A stretch of 64,000 nt of DNA, taken from the NCBI GenBank assembly GCA_016716235.1, contig JADJWS010000005.1, positions 121,160-185,159 of the forward strand, given 5' to 3'. The notes beneath the pieces were generated by a model. It saw only the letters and a list, made by a program, of their open reading frames with translations, made no database searches and was not told the origin of the DNA. Made by a program: the position numbers and the translations under genes. The stretch is from Candidatus Defluviilinea gracilis (GTDB lineage Bacteria > Chloroflexota > Anaerolineae > Anaerolineales > Villigracilaceae). Of this stretch, positions 24,417-33,537 are shown piece after piece. How positions within the stretch are numbered: the first letter of the stretch is position 1; each line of letters starts with the position of its first letter.

Positions 24417-25345
24417 GAGTCACTTCCGGTAAACTGGAGTATGGCTTGCGCTAATTGCCTTCTATCTTCATGACTTTTCATCAGCGTATTCGTTACAAGA
24501 GTCCGCATATTCAAACCCCTTACGCTTTCTGTTAGTTGCGAATCGACGGTATCCATGACGAAATGTGTTGCCACTCCTTGGTAATGATTTGCCACCGCCA
24601 GCGCCGATGGCTCGATCCCCAACTCGCGATACATCTTCGCCGCAGGTCCCTTCACCGTTTCCCCTCCGATGATGGGGGAGACGGCTACAATGCCCCCTCT
24701 CCCTTTTAGGGAGAGGGACGGGGTGAGGGTCGCAAGAATCGGATCCACGCTCACCCACGGATTCGACGGGCAGATAACGATCGCGTCAGCCGACTCAACC
24801 GCCTCTCTCGCCCTTTCGGCTGGTTCAGCCTCGTCAGCCCCCTCGAACCTGAAGCCTTTGACCTTCGGCTCACATCTGCGATGAACGAAGTACTCCTGGA
24901 AAGCGAGTTCGCCTTCTTCTGTGTTCACCATCGTCCGCACTGGCTGGTCGCACATCGGCAGGACGGTGTGTTCAATACCCCATGCCTTGCAAAAATCTCG
25001 CGTGATCTGGCTGAGCGATTCGCCCGCTTTCAATCGCCGCGTTCGTTCGAGGTGCGTGCCCAAATCGCGGTCGCCAAGTTTGAACCAATCCAACCCTCCA
25101 AGTTTGGATGCGTTCGCAATCGCATTCCACGTTTCATCCACGCGCCCCCATCCCGTTTCAGGATTTGCCAATCCCGCCAGCGTGTAGCAGACCGTATCCA
25201 AATCGGGACAAATGTACAAACCGTAATGCTCAAAGTCATCGCCTGTGTTGACGATGATCGTGAGGTCTTCAGGTTTGAGTATCTGGGCGAGTCCATGCGC
25301 CAATTTCGCGCCACCGACTCCGCCCGCGAGAGCAACGATTTTCAT
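24413..25345 (-). CDS. cofD: 2-phospho-L-lactate transferase
   Basis: Joins the activated lactyl or enolpyruvyl phosphate to FO, giving F420-0 or dehydro-F420-0. A 310-residue member with ALAGGVGGAKLAHGL at the N-terminus, TGDDFEHYGLYICPDLDT, and DAIVICPSNPWVSVDPIL. The ATG at 25345 matches the family start. Between DPILA and VAVSPIIGG there is a stretch (LTPSLSLKGRGG) coded by a CCCTCTCCC palindrome, where relatives have a normal helix; the gene nevertheless stays in frame. Confidence 0.93.
   Translation of the reverse strand: MKIVALAGGVGGAKLAHGLAQILKPEDLTIIVNTGDDFEHYGLYICPDLDTVCYTLAGLANPETGWGRVDETWNAIANASKLGGLDWFKLGDRDLGTHLERTRRLKAGESLSQITRDFCKAWGIEHTVLPMCDQPVRTMVNTEEGELAFQEYFVHRRCEPKVKGFRFEGADEAEPAERAREAVESADAIVICPSNPWVSVDPILATLTPSLSLKGRGGIVAVSPIIGGETVKGPAAKMYRELGIEPSALAVANHYQGVATHFVMDTVDSQLTESVRGLNMRTLVTNTLMKSHEDRRQLAQAILQFTGSDS
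24695..24717. repeat. palindromic element inside cofD
   Basis: Arms CCCTCTCCC (24695-24703) and GGGAGAGGG (24709-24717) with a five-base loop, followed by ACGGGGTGAGGGT. This is a well-known kind of intergenic palindrome, but here it is coding, read on the minus strand as part of LTPSLSLKGRGG. Confidence 0.75.
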
Positions 25346-25360
25346 GCCAGCCCTCGGCAC

Positions 25361-25406
25361 GAGCGACATAAATGTTGCGGTACGCGTAACGCGACATTTA
25401 TGTCGC
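25361..25406. repeat. REP-like hairpin next to RAYT gene
   Basis: Arms GCGACATAAATGT (25363-25375) and its perfect complement (25394-25406) are separated by 18 bases. It lies between the cofD start and the RAYT stop. Related sequence is at 20032-20055, and GTAACGCGACATTT is also found at the right end of the IS630 copy. Confidence 0.75.
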
Positions 25407-25409
25407 GTT

Positions 25410-26054
25410 TTACCACGACCCAAGTTCGGGATTGATGTAGGTAAATTTCCAATCTGTCCATTTCTTTACCAAACCTGCTTTCACTGGATTGTTCAATATG
25501 TACTTGATGATCCGTTCCAATTCCTGCTCGTCCCTGACAAAACGGTCGTAACTTTCGTGGTGCCAAAACCGACCATTGCGCTTCAGGCTTAGATTACAAG
25601 ATCTTGCAGTACTTCCTTTCAATAAGCGCAGGGTTTCAGTGACGGGATATTTTGCGCTCATGCCTTTATGCTTACTTTGATCCGCTACGAGAGAATCAAA
25701 AAGCAAGTGTGCATGATTCGGCATGATGGAACAGGTATAAAGATCGTAACGGCTCTTGTCCAAGTCTAGGATTTTGTCCATAACAATTCTGGCAATTTCT
25801 TCCCGTTCGAGCCATCGCGGACCATGTTCACAACGATCAAGGTATTTATCAAAGCGACCAAAATATCTTTTCTCGATGTCGTAGCGATCTGATGCAGATA
25901 TGTTTGGTCTTGAATTCAATTCGCGTTCACGTTGTTCTTTGAGTTCGGCAAGGACTTCAAGCGGAAGAGAATCGGCAAGGCGGATTGTGACGAATAACGG
26001 ATAGCCTTCGGGATGGATGTGCGGCAGGTTGCGCTTGTAACGAATGTCGGGCAT
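25410..26054 (-). CDS. REP-associated tyrosine transposase (RAYT)
   Basis: A 214-residue Y1/IS200-like transposase domain protein. IMPNHAHLL carries the HxH metal site and ESYDRFVRDEQELERIIKYILNNPVKAGLV carries the catalytic tyrosine and the usual C-terminal helix. Such proteins are thought to spread REP palindromes; hairpins of this type lie directly beside the gene. It is inserted between cofD and the rest of the F420 genes and reads in the same direction. Confidence 0.88.
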   Translation of the reverse strand: MPDIRYKRNLPHIHPEGYPLFVTIRLADSLPLEVLAELKEQRERELNSRPNISASDRYDIEKRYFGRFDKYLDRCEHGPRWLEREEIARIVMDKILDLDKSRYDLYTCSIMPNHAHLLFDSLVADQSKHKGMSAKYPVTETLRLLKGSTARSCNLSLKRNGRFWHHESYDRFVRDEQELERIIKYILNNPVKAGLVKKWTDWKFTYINPELGSW

Positions 26055-26099
26055 GAAAATCCTACGGGCGACATATTGAACATTAACTTTTGCTTACTA

Positions 26100-26345
<246 letters not shown>

Positions 26346-26988
26346 CTTGCAAGGCTGTAGTGTACCTGGCATTTACAAAGTTTTGAAACGTCTGGGCTTT
26401 AGCCGCAAACAAGCTTTGGGATTCATCCACACCATCCAGCGTACCAAGCCAATGGAAGGATTTTGCAGGCGTTTGAAGAAGCACGTACCACCCGAGCGGT
26501 GATCTTGTTCATGGATGAACGACTTACTTTCGTCGTCCCGCAAAAGCGCCAACCTATCAGCGCATGGCAAAACAAAACCGGGGGCGCGGGGGCCCCCCCC
26601 CCCCAAGAAAAAACCAGGTGGTCGCTGTTTTGAACGGGATCACGGGCGGGGACTTATTTGCACGCACCAAGATCGGCAAAAGGAACTTCCGCTTGCGGGC
26701 GCTTTCCGCAGGCGCACGCATCTATCTGGCTCAAGATGCCAGTTCACAAACTGCCCGCAGTTCTGAAGCCTTGCATGCTCAGCAACTTACACCCCTGTTG
26801 TTCCCGACTTACGCCTCCTGGCTCAATCCCATTGAAAAATTATGGAAATGGCTGAAGCAGGAAGTGTTACACTCCATCGCTGGGCAGACCAAGTGAACCA
26901 ATTGCGATTTCAGGTCCTTGCTTTTCTCGACCGTTTCTCTCACGGTTCTGAACCGCTCTTACGCTATACCGGCCTTATGTCAGAGTAA
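26346..26988 (+). pseudogene. IS630-family DDE transposase, 5' truncated and frameshifted
   Basis: Reading across frames gives KVLKRLGFSRKQALGF, then AVILFMDE (first catalytic Asp), then IYLAQDASS (second Asp), then FPTYASWLNPIEKLWKWLKQ (catalytic Glu), then QVLAFLDRFSHGSEPLLRY up to a TAA at 26986. At least three frame changes are needed, near 26460, 26600 and 26876. Because protein sequence is otherwise well kept, the breaks may be sequencing errors rather than decay. Confidence 0.8.
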
Positions 26989-27025
26989 TTTGTTAATGTT
27001 CAAAATGTCGCGTTACGTCTTTCGC

Positions 27026-27640
27026 TCAAAGATATTGGATAATCGTATTGAGAGGCTTTCTTTTTCTTACTTCAGGAATTATCTCTGGATACCCAACAAA
27101 AAACATCCCTTGCGGCTCCCAATTCTCGGGTAAATTTAAAGTTTTTTGGATTGTCTCTACCGCGAAAAGAGGCCAACATGCCCACACTCCCCCAAGCCCC
27201 TCGGCGTGCGCGGCTAATAACAATTGCATCCCCGCCGCGGCGACGGATTGGACAGTCATCCGAAATTCGGCTTTGATGCGTCGTTTGTCGGGATACGAGT
27301 CCATTTCGCTCATGTCGAGGCAGAGGAGAATGGCAACAGGCGCGGAGATGATGCGGTCTTTCGATCGCTTGAGTTGCGCTTGAATTTTTTCAGGGGGAAT
27401 GCCGTCGCTTTCGAGATCGTGTTGGAAATCATCAGCCATCGCTTCGGCGAGTTTTTTTCGGGCGGATGAATCCGCCACTACGACGAATCGCCAGGGTTGG
27501 CGGTTGTGCGCGGAGGGGGCGAAGGTTGCCGTGGTGAGAATCGTCTCGATGACTGAATCAGGCACAGGGTCCGATGTGAAGCGGCGGATCGAGCGGCGAC
27601 TCCGCAGGAAGTTGTGAAGTTCAGTTGTGGTCGTGGACAT
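27026..27640 (-). CDS. nitroreductase-family protein, probable dehydro-F420-0 reductase (FbiB C-terminal type)
   Basis: A 204-residue FMN protein. Its sequence (RSRRSIRRFTSDPVPDSV, PSAHNRQPWRFVVV, a long insert, then GMQLLLAAHAEGLGGVWACW and LPENWEPQGMFFVGYP) resembles the C-terminal domain of mycobacterial FbiB, which reduces dehydro-F420-0. Here it is a separate gene, beside cofE, which encodes the N-terminal FbiB function. The start at 27640 lies 20 bases inside the preceding F420-type PPOX gene. Assignment rests on remembered similarity and location, so an ordinary nitroreductase remains possible. Confidence 0.75.
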   Translation of the reverse strand: MSTTTTELHNFLRSRRSIRRFTSDPVPDSVIETILTTATFAPSAHNRQPWRFVVVADSSARKKLAEAMADDFQHDLESDGIPPEKIQAQLKRSKDRIISAPVAILLCLDMSEMDSYPDKRRIKAEFRMTVQSVAAAGMQLLLAAHAEGLGGVWACWPLFAVETIQKTLNLPENWEPQGMFFVGYPEIIPEVRKRKPLNTIIQYL

Positions 27641-28013
27641 GAGTCGGCTTGATCTTGTAGATGATCCGCTTTTGCCCTTCGCGTTTTCCCCATGGTTTAT
27701 TGTCATAGCGCATGGACAACATGTCGATATGTTCATCCGCGCCTTCTTTGGTGGAGCCGATAACTTCGCCGCGTATGCCGATGTAGCGATAACGGTCGTT
27801 GGGGTCTTGAATGGTCATCGCCACCTGGTTGCGCGCCTTCATGTTTTTATCTTTTAAGCGACCCTCGTTCGTGTTGATAAGAATGAAGTCTCCGTCCGCG
27901 CTGAACCACACAGGCGTCACTTGTGGCGCCCCGTCGGGCATGAGCGTGGCGAGATAGAGAAATGCTTTCGAGTCGGCGCTGATGAGGTCTTGATATTTGG
28001 TTTGGATTGTCAT
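27621..28013 (-). CDS. PPOX class F420-dependent oxidoreductase
   Basis: A 130-residue split-barrel flavin/deazaflavin protein: AFLYLATLMPDGAPQVTPVWF, then INTNEGRLKDKNMKARNQVAMTI and RYIGIRGEVIGS. This pattern is typical of the F420-binding pyridoxamine-oxidase-like group. The ATG at 28013 matches family starts. It lies inside a run of F420 genes, which supports F420 as cofactor; the substrate is unknown. Confidence 0.87.
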   Translation of the reverse strand: MTIQTKYQDLISADSKAFLYLATLMPDGAPQVTPVWFSADGDFILINTNEGRLKDKNMKARNQVAMTIQDPNDRYRYIGIRGEVIGSTKEGADEHIDMLSMRYDNKPWGKREGQKRIIYKIKPTHVHDHN

Positions 28014-28090
28014 GGGTTGTCCTTGCTTGTTGTGATGCGGCAATGTTATCAAGTGTGAATAAGAATCTTGTTAGCGTTATAAAGTTCATT

Positions 28091-28121
28091 GTTCGTTCGG
28101 CAGTTCAACTGCCGAACGAAC
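28091..28121. repeat. 31-nt perfect palindrome
   Basis: Arms of 15 bases (GTTCGTTCGGCAGTT and its complement) around one base. It lies seven bases beyond the cofE stop. It shares layout and the GCAGTT/AACTGC core with 11333-11363, while outer bases differ in a paired way that keeps the stem. Confidence 0.8.
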
Positions 28122-28127
28122 GGGTTA

Positions 28128-28910
28128 TCATCGAAACAAATCCTGATCTTTCGGGCGGATCAATTCTTTCAGCGATGCTTCGCGCATTGGATATGGAAAT
28201 CCGCGCACATGCACAACAGGCGTTCCCTCTGCGGCTTGCCCCATCATCAGCGACGCGGCGGCGGCGAGTTCGTCTGCTACGCCGACTGTTGTCACTTGTA
28301 ATTTGAATCCAAACAGATCAGGTTTGCCGCGCAGATCTTCCAGCCCAGGGATTCCCGCGACGCCAATTGCGACGCCGACTGTGCCGTTACGCCACGCGCG
28401 TCCGTGTGAATCAATGATGAGACAGCCGATTCGTTTTCCGCTTTTGGATTGGATGTCGCTTCGCATCGTTTCCGCGCTTCGGTCTGGGTCGGCGGGAAGG
28501 AGGAGTACCCAGTCATCGTGTATTTGACGACTAAAGTCGTCACTACGGTTATCTACGTTCGAGTGATCGATCCCCGCGTTGGCGCAGACGAAGCCGAGTT
28601 TGTGTTCGACGATGATCGCGCCGACGCGGGAGCGCAAGACTTCGTTGCTTTCTTGTAGGATCAACTCAACGACGCGCGGGTCTTTCTCGGTCTGTTTGGC
28701 GAGTTCGATGGCGCGTTGCGACGGTGTGACTGTTGCCAGATTCACCGTCCGCCCTTCGGCTTTGGAGATCACTTTTTGGGCGAACACAAAGATATCGTCA
28801 TCTTGCAAGTTGATCCCGATCCGTTGTGTTGCATCGACAACAATATCCGCCAGGTTGTCGCCGTGGCGGATGAGGGGAATGCCGGGGAGGGGGGTAAGAC
28901 GGAGAGACAT
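28128..28910 (-). CDS. cofE: coenzyme F420-0:L-glutamate ligase
   Basis: Adds gamma-linked glutamates to F420-0 using GTP. A 260-residue single-domain ligase: LTPLPGIPLIRHGDNLADIV at the start, DIFVFAQKVISKAEGR, FVCANAGIDHSNV, IDSHGRAWRNGTVGVAIG and LAAAASLMMGQAAEG. Between GIDHSNV and WVLLLPADPD about 14 extra residues (with DDFSRQIHDD) are coded by a palindromic repeat. The next gene upstream, npdG, is 33 bases away; the FbiB-type reductase domain is a separate gene downstream. Confidence 0.93.
   Translation of the reverse strand: MSLRLTPLPGIPLIRHGDNLADIVVDATQRIGINLQDDDIFVFAQKVISKAEGRTVNLATVTPSQRAIELAKQTEKDPRVVELILQESNEVLRSRVGAIIVEHKLGFVCANAGIDHSNVDNRSDDFSRQIHDDWVLLLPADPDRSAETMRSDIQSKSGKRIGCLIIDSHGRAWRNGTVGVAIGVAGIPGLEDLRGKPDLFGFKLQVTTVGVADELAAAASLMMGQAAEGTPVVHVRGFPYPMREASLKELIRPKDQDLFR
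28526..28546. repeat. palindromic element inside cofE
   Basis: GACGACT and AGTCGTC arms around two bases, with CACTAC beyond; on the minus strand it reads GTAGTGACGACTTTAGTCGT. The same element with one base change lies between purA and purB at 51251-51271. In cofE it is translated as part of SDDFSRQI. Confidence 0.75.
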
Positions 28911-28943
28911 GCTGTGAACTGCGGTGTGCGATATGCGCAGTGG

Positions 28944-29633
28944 TTATTTGTGACTCGCTCCCGTGATACGGATCCCGGCATGAGTGGAACCGTATTGTTT
29001 GTTGATGTAGATCAACACGCTGGTCAAGCCTTCAAGCACCACCGAATTCTCGATGGGACCGGCGTCCCACCCTGTAAGCCCGGCGGCAGACACGAGTTTG
29101 AGCGCCTCGGCGCGCGCGTCCTTGCTGGTGCCGGTCACCAATACGTCGCAGTCCGCGCCTTCATCTTTGAGCAAATGTTCGTGCGAGATGTTTTGAAAAG
29201 CGGCGACCACTTCTACCCCTTCGCCAAGGATTTCCTTTGCCTCTTGCGCGGCAGACCCGGCGGGCGGCATTTGCACTTTGGTCACTTTTGGCGGCACAAG
29301 CGGGACGGTTACATCAATCAGGATTTTCCCTTTGAGCGCATTTTTCACGCCTTCGAGCGTTTCGCGATGCGCCGCGTACGGCACAGAGAGGACAACAATA
29401 TCTGCCAGTTGCGCGGCTTCGAGGTTAGATGTGCCTACAATGGAGGTCGAACCTTCCATCAGTTGCATGATCTCCGAAGCGGCGGTGACGGCTTTTTCCG
29501 ACGAGCGGGAACCGATCAGCACTTTGTAGCCAGCCGCCGCCCAGCGATAGGCAAGTCCTTTGCCTTCTTTGCCTGTTCCGCCTAACACTGCGATCGTTAA
29601 GAGTAGCGGTTCTTTTTCCTGAAATGCGTCCAT
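28944..29633 (-). CDS. npdG: F420-dependent NADP oxidoreductase
   Basis: A 229-residue Rossmann protein moving hydride between NADP(H) and F420. ITIAVLGGTGKEGKGLAYRWA binds NADP; IGSRSSEKA supplies the phosphate-binding arginine; later DVTVPLVPPKV and CDVLVTGT are typical of the archaeal/bacterial NPDG group. It starts one base after the ssnA-like stop (TGATATG), so the two are coupled. It supplies reduced F420 for the F420 enzymes encoded nearby. Confidence 0.88.
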   Translation of the reverse strand: MDAFQEKEPLLLTIAVLGGTGKEGKGLAYRWAAAGYKVLIGSRSSEKAVTAASEIMQLMEGSTSIVGTSNLEAAQLADIVVLSVPYAAHRETLEGVKNALKGKILIDVTVPLVPPKVTKVQMPPAGSAAQEAKEILGEGVEVVAAFQNISHEHLLKDEGADCDVLVTGTSKDARAEALKLVSAAGLTGWDAGPIENSVVLEGLTSVLIYINKQYGSTHAGIRITGASHK

Positions 29634-29634
29634 A

Positions 29635-30978
29635 TCACAATCCCTTTGCAACTTCTTTTTGATAACGCTCCCAGACTGCGGGAGCGAGTTCTTGCGCTTT
29701 CGCCGAGATTTCCGCTTCGTCCAAAGTAAGCAGTTGGCGATCCTTCATCAGGATTCTGCCCGCGACGATGGTGGTCGTGACCATACTTTGCTGAAAACCG
29801 AAAACGATGTGCCACGGGATGTTGCCCGCGGTCATGGGCGTGTTCGGATGGTACTCTACAAAAATAATATCTGCAAATGCGCCTGCGCTCAATTGCCCAA
29901 TGGTCGCAGAGGGGAAGAAGACGTTCGCCAGCGCGGCATTGTTGTAGACCGCCATTTGTTGCACATCGTATCCGCCCATGCGGCGCGGGTCGCGGTGATG
30001 GACTTTGTGCAGGAGATACGCGGCTTTCCACTCCTCCCACATCGCGTTCGTGAAGCCGTCGTTGCCCAAACAAACTTTGATTCCCGCGCGCATCATCGAC
30101 TCGATCTGCGCGACGCCAACGCCGTTGTTCATGTTCGAGCGCGGCTGGTGCGAAAGCCATGTCCTTGTTTCGGCGAGGATTTCCATTTCGCGCGCGTCGA
30201 AGTGGACTCCATGCGCGGTGATGGTGTTCGCTCCGAGGATACCGTGCTTTTGCAAACGGTCAACTACTCGCATCCCAGATTTATTCAAACTGTCGTACTC
30301 ATCCGACTCGTGTTCGGCGGTGTGGACGTGAAAGCCGAATCCGCTGGGGAGGGCTTGGCGGCACAAGGCTAAAGAGGCGTCCGAAAGCGTCAGGCTGGCG
30401 TGCAGACCGAACGTCGCGGCGAGAAGCGGGCTTTTCGTCTTCTTGATGAAGCGGATGTTTTCGTTAATCCCCGCTTTCATTTTCGATTCGCCGTCGCGGT
30501 CGGTCACTTCGTAGCATAGCACCGCTCGCAGTCCAGACTTTTCGACTGCCTCGCTGATGATGTCGAGCGAGCCGTCAATCGCGTTGGGCGAGGCGTGATG
30601 GTCAATGAGGGTGGTCGTGCCGTGTTTGATCGCGTCCGCGAGGCAGGGGAGCGCGGAATATTCGATGCTGTCCGCGTCGAGCGAACGGTCGAGGGGCCAC
30701 CACAACTTTTGCAGAATCTCAGGGAAATCTTTCGGCGCGGGTCCGGGGATCGCCATGCCGCGTGAGAATGCGCCGTAAAAATGCGTGTGCGCGCAGATGT
30801 TGCCCGGCATCACATATTGTCCGCGCGCGTCCAGTTTTTCTTCGCTCGGATATTTTTTTACGAGGTCGGCGCTTTTGCCGATCTCTTTGATGCGGTCGTT
30901 CTCGATGAGAATGGCATGGTCATCGAGGATGCGATTTTCTTTTTCCCATGTGACGAGTTTTGCGTTTGTGATCAGCAT
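29635..30978 (-). CDS. SsnA-family amidohydrolase
   Basis: A 447-residue metal-dependent hydrolase of the TrzA/SsnA group. ICAHTHFYGAFSRG, the pair LKHGTTTLIDHHASP-type IKHGTTTLIDHHASPNAI, HVHTAEHESD, ITAHGVHF and CLGNDGF give the metal site. The wording of several segments (LWWPLDRSLD, SNMNNGVG, IPWHIVFGF) matches SsnA, named as a putative selenium-metabolism protein. Cytosine/guanine deaminase-type activity is a possible alternative. It starts one base after the NACHT gene stop. Its place in the F420 run is unexplained. Confidence 0.8.
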   Translation of the reverse strand: MLITNAKLVTWEKENRILDDHAILIENDRIKEIGKSADLVKKYPSEEKLDARGQYVMPGNICAHTHFYGAFSRGMAIPGPAPKDFPEILQKLWWPLDRSLDADSIEYSALPCLADAIKHGTTTLIDHHASPNAIDGSLDIISEAVEKSGLRAVLCYEVTDRDGESKMKAGINENIRFIKKTKSPLLAATFGLHASLTLSDASLALCRQALPSGFGFHVHTAEHESDEYDSLNKSGMRVVDRLQKHGILGANTITAHGVHFDAREMEILAETRTWLSHQPRSNMNNGVGVAQIESMMRAGIKVCLGNDGFTNAMWEEWKAAYLLHKVHHRDPRRMGGYDVQQMAVYNNAALANVFFPSATIGQLSAGAFADIIFVEYHPNTPMTAGNIPWHIVFGFQQSMVTTTIVAGRILMKDRQLLTLDEAEISAKAQELAPAVWERYQKEVAKGL

Positions 30979-30979
30979 A

Positions 30980-33532
30980 TCATCCGAGACCAAATTGATT
31001 GGGATGCGGAAGCCGCATGCCGTTCGCGCCAATTTCCTGCGCGGCAAGATAGGCGGCTTCGCGCACTTCGATGTCTTCGCCATACATGCCGTTGTATAAC
31101 GCGCCGACAATCCCTTCATTTGCAATCGGCTTGAGATAGGGCAGGGCGGCAAGCCGTTCTTCGGTGCTCCCAAATTTGAAAGCGCTCAATAGCGCGTCGG
31201 TGGCGGGTCCGCTTTTTGAAATGCCCATGCCTTGTTTGCCGGCAAATTCGATCAGCCATGGAGTGTCTGATGGGTTGGGCAATTTCTGCGGGACGCGCGG
31301 ATCAGGCTTGCTCCCTTGTTCGAGATATTGTGTGGCGAGGTTTCGCACGACCCATTGATCGTCTTCCACCTGCATTTTTTGCAAGAGTTCGATCGCCCAG
31401 GGTTGTTCGATTCGCGCCAGTCCGTGCACGACCGCTCGCCGCACCATGATGTCTGACAGGGTAACGCCTTCGCGCAGAACGGCGTGCCCCTCTGTCGCGT
31501 CGTTCGCCAGCGCTTCCGCCGCGGCTTTGCGGAGTTCTTCGTCGCCTTGCAATAATGCCCGCGCAACCGCCTCCAGCGATTTTTCGGTGCCGATGGCAAC
31601 CAATGCTAGGCAGGCGGCGCGCCGAACCGCGCCAACCGGCGCTTGTAACGCGTTTTCGAGCGCCTCGATTGCTTTGGTATCGCGGATGCCTCCGCAACCA
31701 AGCGCGGCAAGCGGGATCACTTCAAACGAGCGTGAGTTGAGTAACTGCCTAAAGAGCGCGGCGGCGCCGGGGTCACCGCTGGCAACAAACGCCGCCATTG
31801 CCTGCCCGCGCAAGCCAAGTGGCTGTCCTTCGCTTTGCAGGATGTTCAACAACGCGGAAAATACCTTGCCGCGCCAAGCCGCTTCGCGGGGCGCATCACG
31901 CAACCAGTGAGCCACAGTGAATAACTGCACGTGCAGTGGCAGACTGGAATCTTTCATCATCGAATCTGCCAGTGAGGAAGCGTCGCCGCGCGCCGCAAAG
32001 TAATGCATGGTGACAGTCCTGCCATTCCATACCGGCTGGGTGAGTAATGTTTGATACGCTTCGTTGTCGCCGATCGCTTGCCCGGCGAGATAGCCATTCA
32101 ACACCGAATGCAGGAAACGCATCTTGTTACCGGCGTGTGAGATCAGCAAACCGCTGTCCACCATTTTGCTTAGCAAGCCATGGGTCGGCGCATTGCCCGC
32201 TTTCGATTTCTTGATGCGAATTTTTTGCGATTCGGTGAGCGCGGCTTTTTCGTCCTTGTCGCTTTTTGTGACGGTTTCCGCGTGTTCCATCGGTTTGTCA
32301 TCGACGATGTCGTATTGTTTCACCCAGGCGCGCGCCGAATGCGGATCGAACACCGGTTGCGCGGTGAGCGCAACCTGCATGGCGAGCAGTTCGAGCGCAG
32401 CCACCGGGGTTCCGGCGGGCGCCACGCGGCGGATGTGTGTGGCGATCGCGTCGAGCACGCCCGGACCCAAACTGTCACCGGCGTATGCGCCCCACACTTT
32501 GAGAGTCAGTTCGAAGGGGGTGAGACTGTGATTGTCGGTGGCTACCCAGGCGTTGAGCAGGAGGGCATCCACTGGCTCGGGTCCCGTTTGCGCGCGCGAC
32601 TCCAGCGCGATAGTCTGCGACCAGCGTTCGCCCCATTGTTGGATGAATTTCGAAGCGGCTTTTTGATCCCAGGCAATCAGCGCCAGTGGGTTGAAACCCA
32701 GGCTGATCAGACCATTCAGTTGATGGGTGGAACCTGTCGTTACGATGCGAACTTTGGGGTAGGCGTGCGTCAGCGCCTTGAACCATGCCGTCACATGTTT
32801 TTGGCTCTCCGTATCCAGTTCGTCGAAGCCATCGATCAATAACAAGGCGCGCCCACCCTGAAATGTTTGCTGGACAAAGGCAGGCAAGCGGCTGAGATCA
32901 AAGATCGGGGCAAATTCTGTTACAACATTTATGAGAACGGTAAGCGGATCTTTTGTTGAATCGAACGGGAGCGCCAAATCTGCAACATGATATAGATAAG
33001 GAACCGCTTCTTCTTCAGATTTCGGGTCGATTCTAACCCTGAGGTTTGCCGCCAGGGACGCAAGGCGCGCCAGCGCGACTGTTTTGCCCGCTCCCGCCGC
33101 GCCTACGATGACAATGTTCGACCCGCCTGCAACGCTTTCGGCTAGTGTGAGTGTTGGCGCGCCGTATACGCCGGCGAGTTGGGTCCAATCTGGCATGTAG
33201 GGCAGGGTTTGCGAAATAATATCGTCCTGCAAAGGGATTATGCCCGGCTCCACGCGCGCCGGTGGCGCGACGAGACGAGGCTCCTGGAGAATTTCGTCGA
33301 GAGCAAACATCGACGCGGCGAGATGCATCCCTTGGGCGCGGCGCAAGGTGATGCGCCGGTGGTTGTCTTCTAACCCGCTTGTGCGGCGGACTTTGGCGGT
33401 TTCGCGGTTTTCTTTAAAGTTGTCTCGAACTTGGTTGAGGAGCGGCTTGGCGCGGCCAGCCAAATTGAAGAGTATGATCCCAATCACCATACCGATAACA
33501 AAAGATAGAGGGTCGATGTGCGGAATAGGCAT
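30980..33532 (-). CDS. membrane-anchored NACHT-type NTPase with HEAT repeats
   Basis: An 850-residue STAND-like protein. One membrane helix at residues 8-27 (SFVIGMVIGIILFNLAG) is followed by a linker, then Walker A IVIVGAAGAGKTVALARL near residue 140 and Walker B RALLLIDGFDELD, typical of NACHT. The C-terminal 300 residues are HEAT/PBS-lyase-like repeats (LRKAAAEALANDATEG, VRRAVVHGLARIEQP). No nuclease, TIR or protease effector domain is visible. Start at 33532, five bases after the zinc-ribbon gene. Related bacterial NACHT proteins act in phage defence, but a housekeeping sensor role is equally open. Confidence 0.82.
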   Translation of the reverse strand: MPIPHIDPLSFVIGMVIGIILFNLAGRAKPLLNQVRDNFKENRETAKVRRTSGLEDNHRRITLRRAQGMHLAASMFALDEILQEPRLVAPPARVEPGIIPLQDDIISQTLPYMPDWTQLAGVYGAPTLTLAESVAGGSNIVIVGAAGAGKTVALARLASLAANLRVRIDPKSEEEAVPYLYHVADLALPFDSTKDPLTVLINVVTEFAPIFDLSRLPAFVQQTFQGGRALLLIDGFDELDTESQKHVTAWFKALTHAYPKVRIVTTGSTHQLNGLISLGFNPLALIAWDQKAASKFIQQWGERWSQTIALESRAQTGPEPVDALLLNAWVATDNHSLTPFELTLKVWGAYAGDSLGPGVLDAIATHIRRVAPAGTPVAALELLAMQVALTAQPVFDPHSARAWVKQYDIVDDKPMEHAETVTKSDKDEKAALTESQKIRIKKSKAGNAPTHGLLSKMVDSGLLISHAGNKMRFLHSVLNGYLAGQAIGDNEAYQTLLTQPVWNGRTVTMHYFAARGDASSLADSMMKDSSLPLHVQLFTVAHWLRDAPREAAWRGKVFSALLNILQSEGQPLGLRGQAMAAFVASGDPGAAALFRQLLNSRSFEVIPLAALGCGGIRDTKAIEALENALQAPVGAVRRAACLALVAIGTEKSLEAVARALLQGDEELRKAAAEALANDATEGHAVLREGVTLSDIMVRRAVVHGLARIEQPWAIELLQKMQVEDDQWVVRNLATQYLEQGSKPDPRVPQKLPNPSDTPWLIEFAGKQGMGISKSGPATDALLSAFKFGSTEERLAALPYLKPIANEGIVGALYNGMYGEDIEVREAAYLAAQEIGANGMRLPHPNQFGLG

Positions 33533-33537
33533 GGGGG

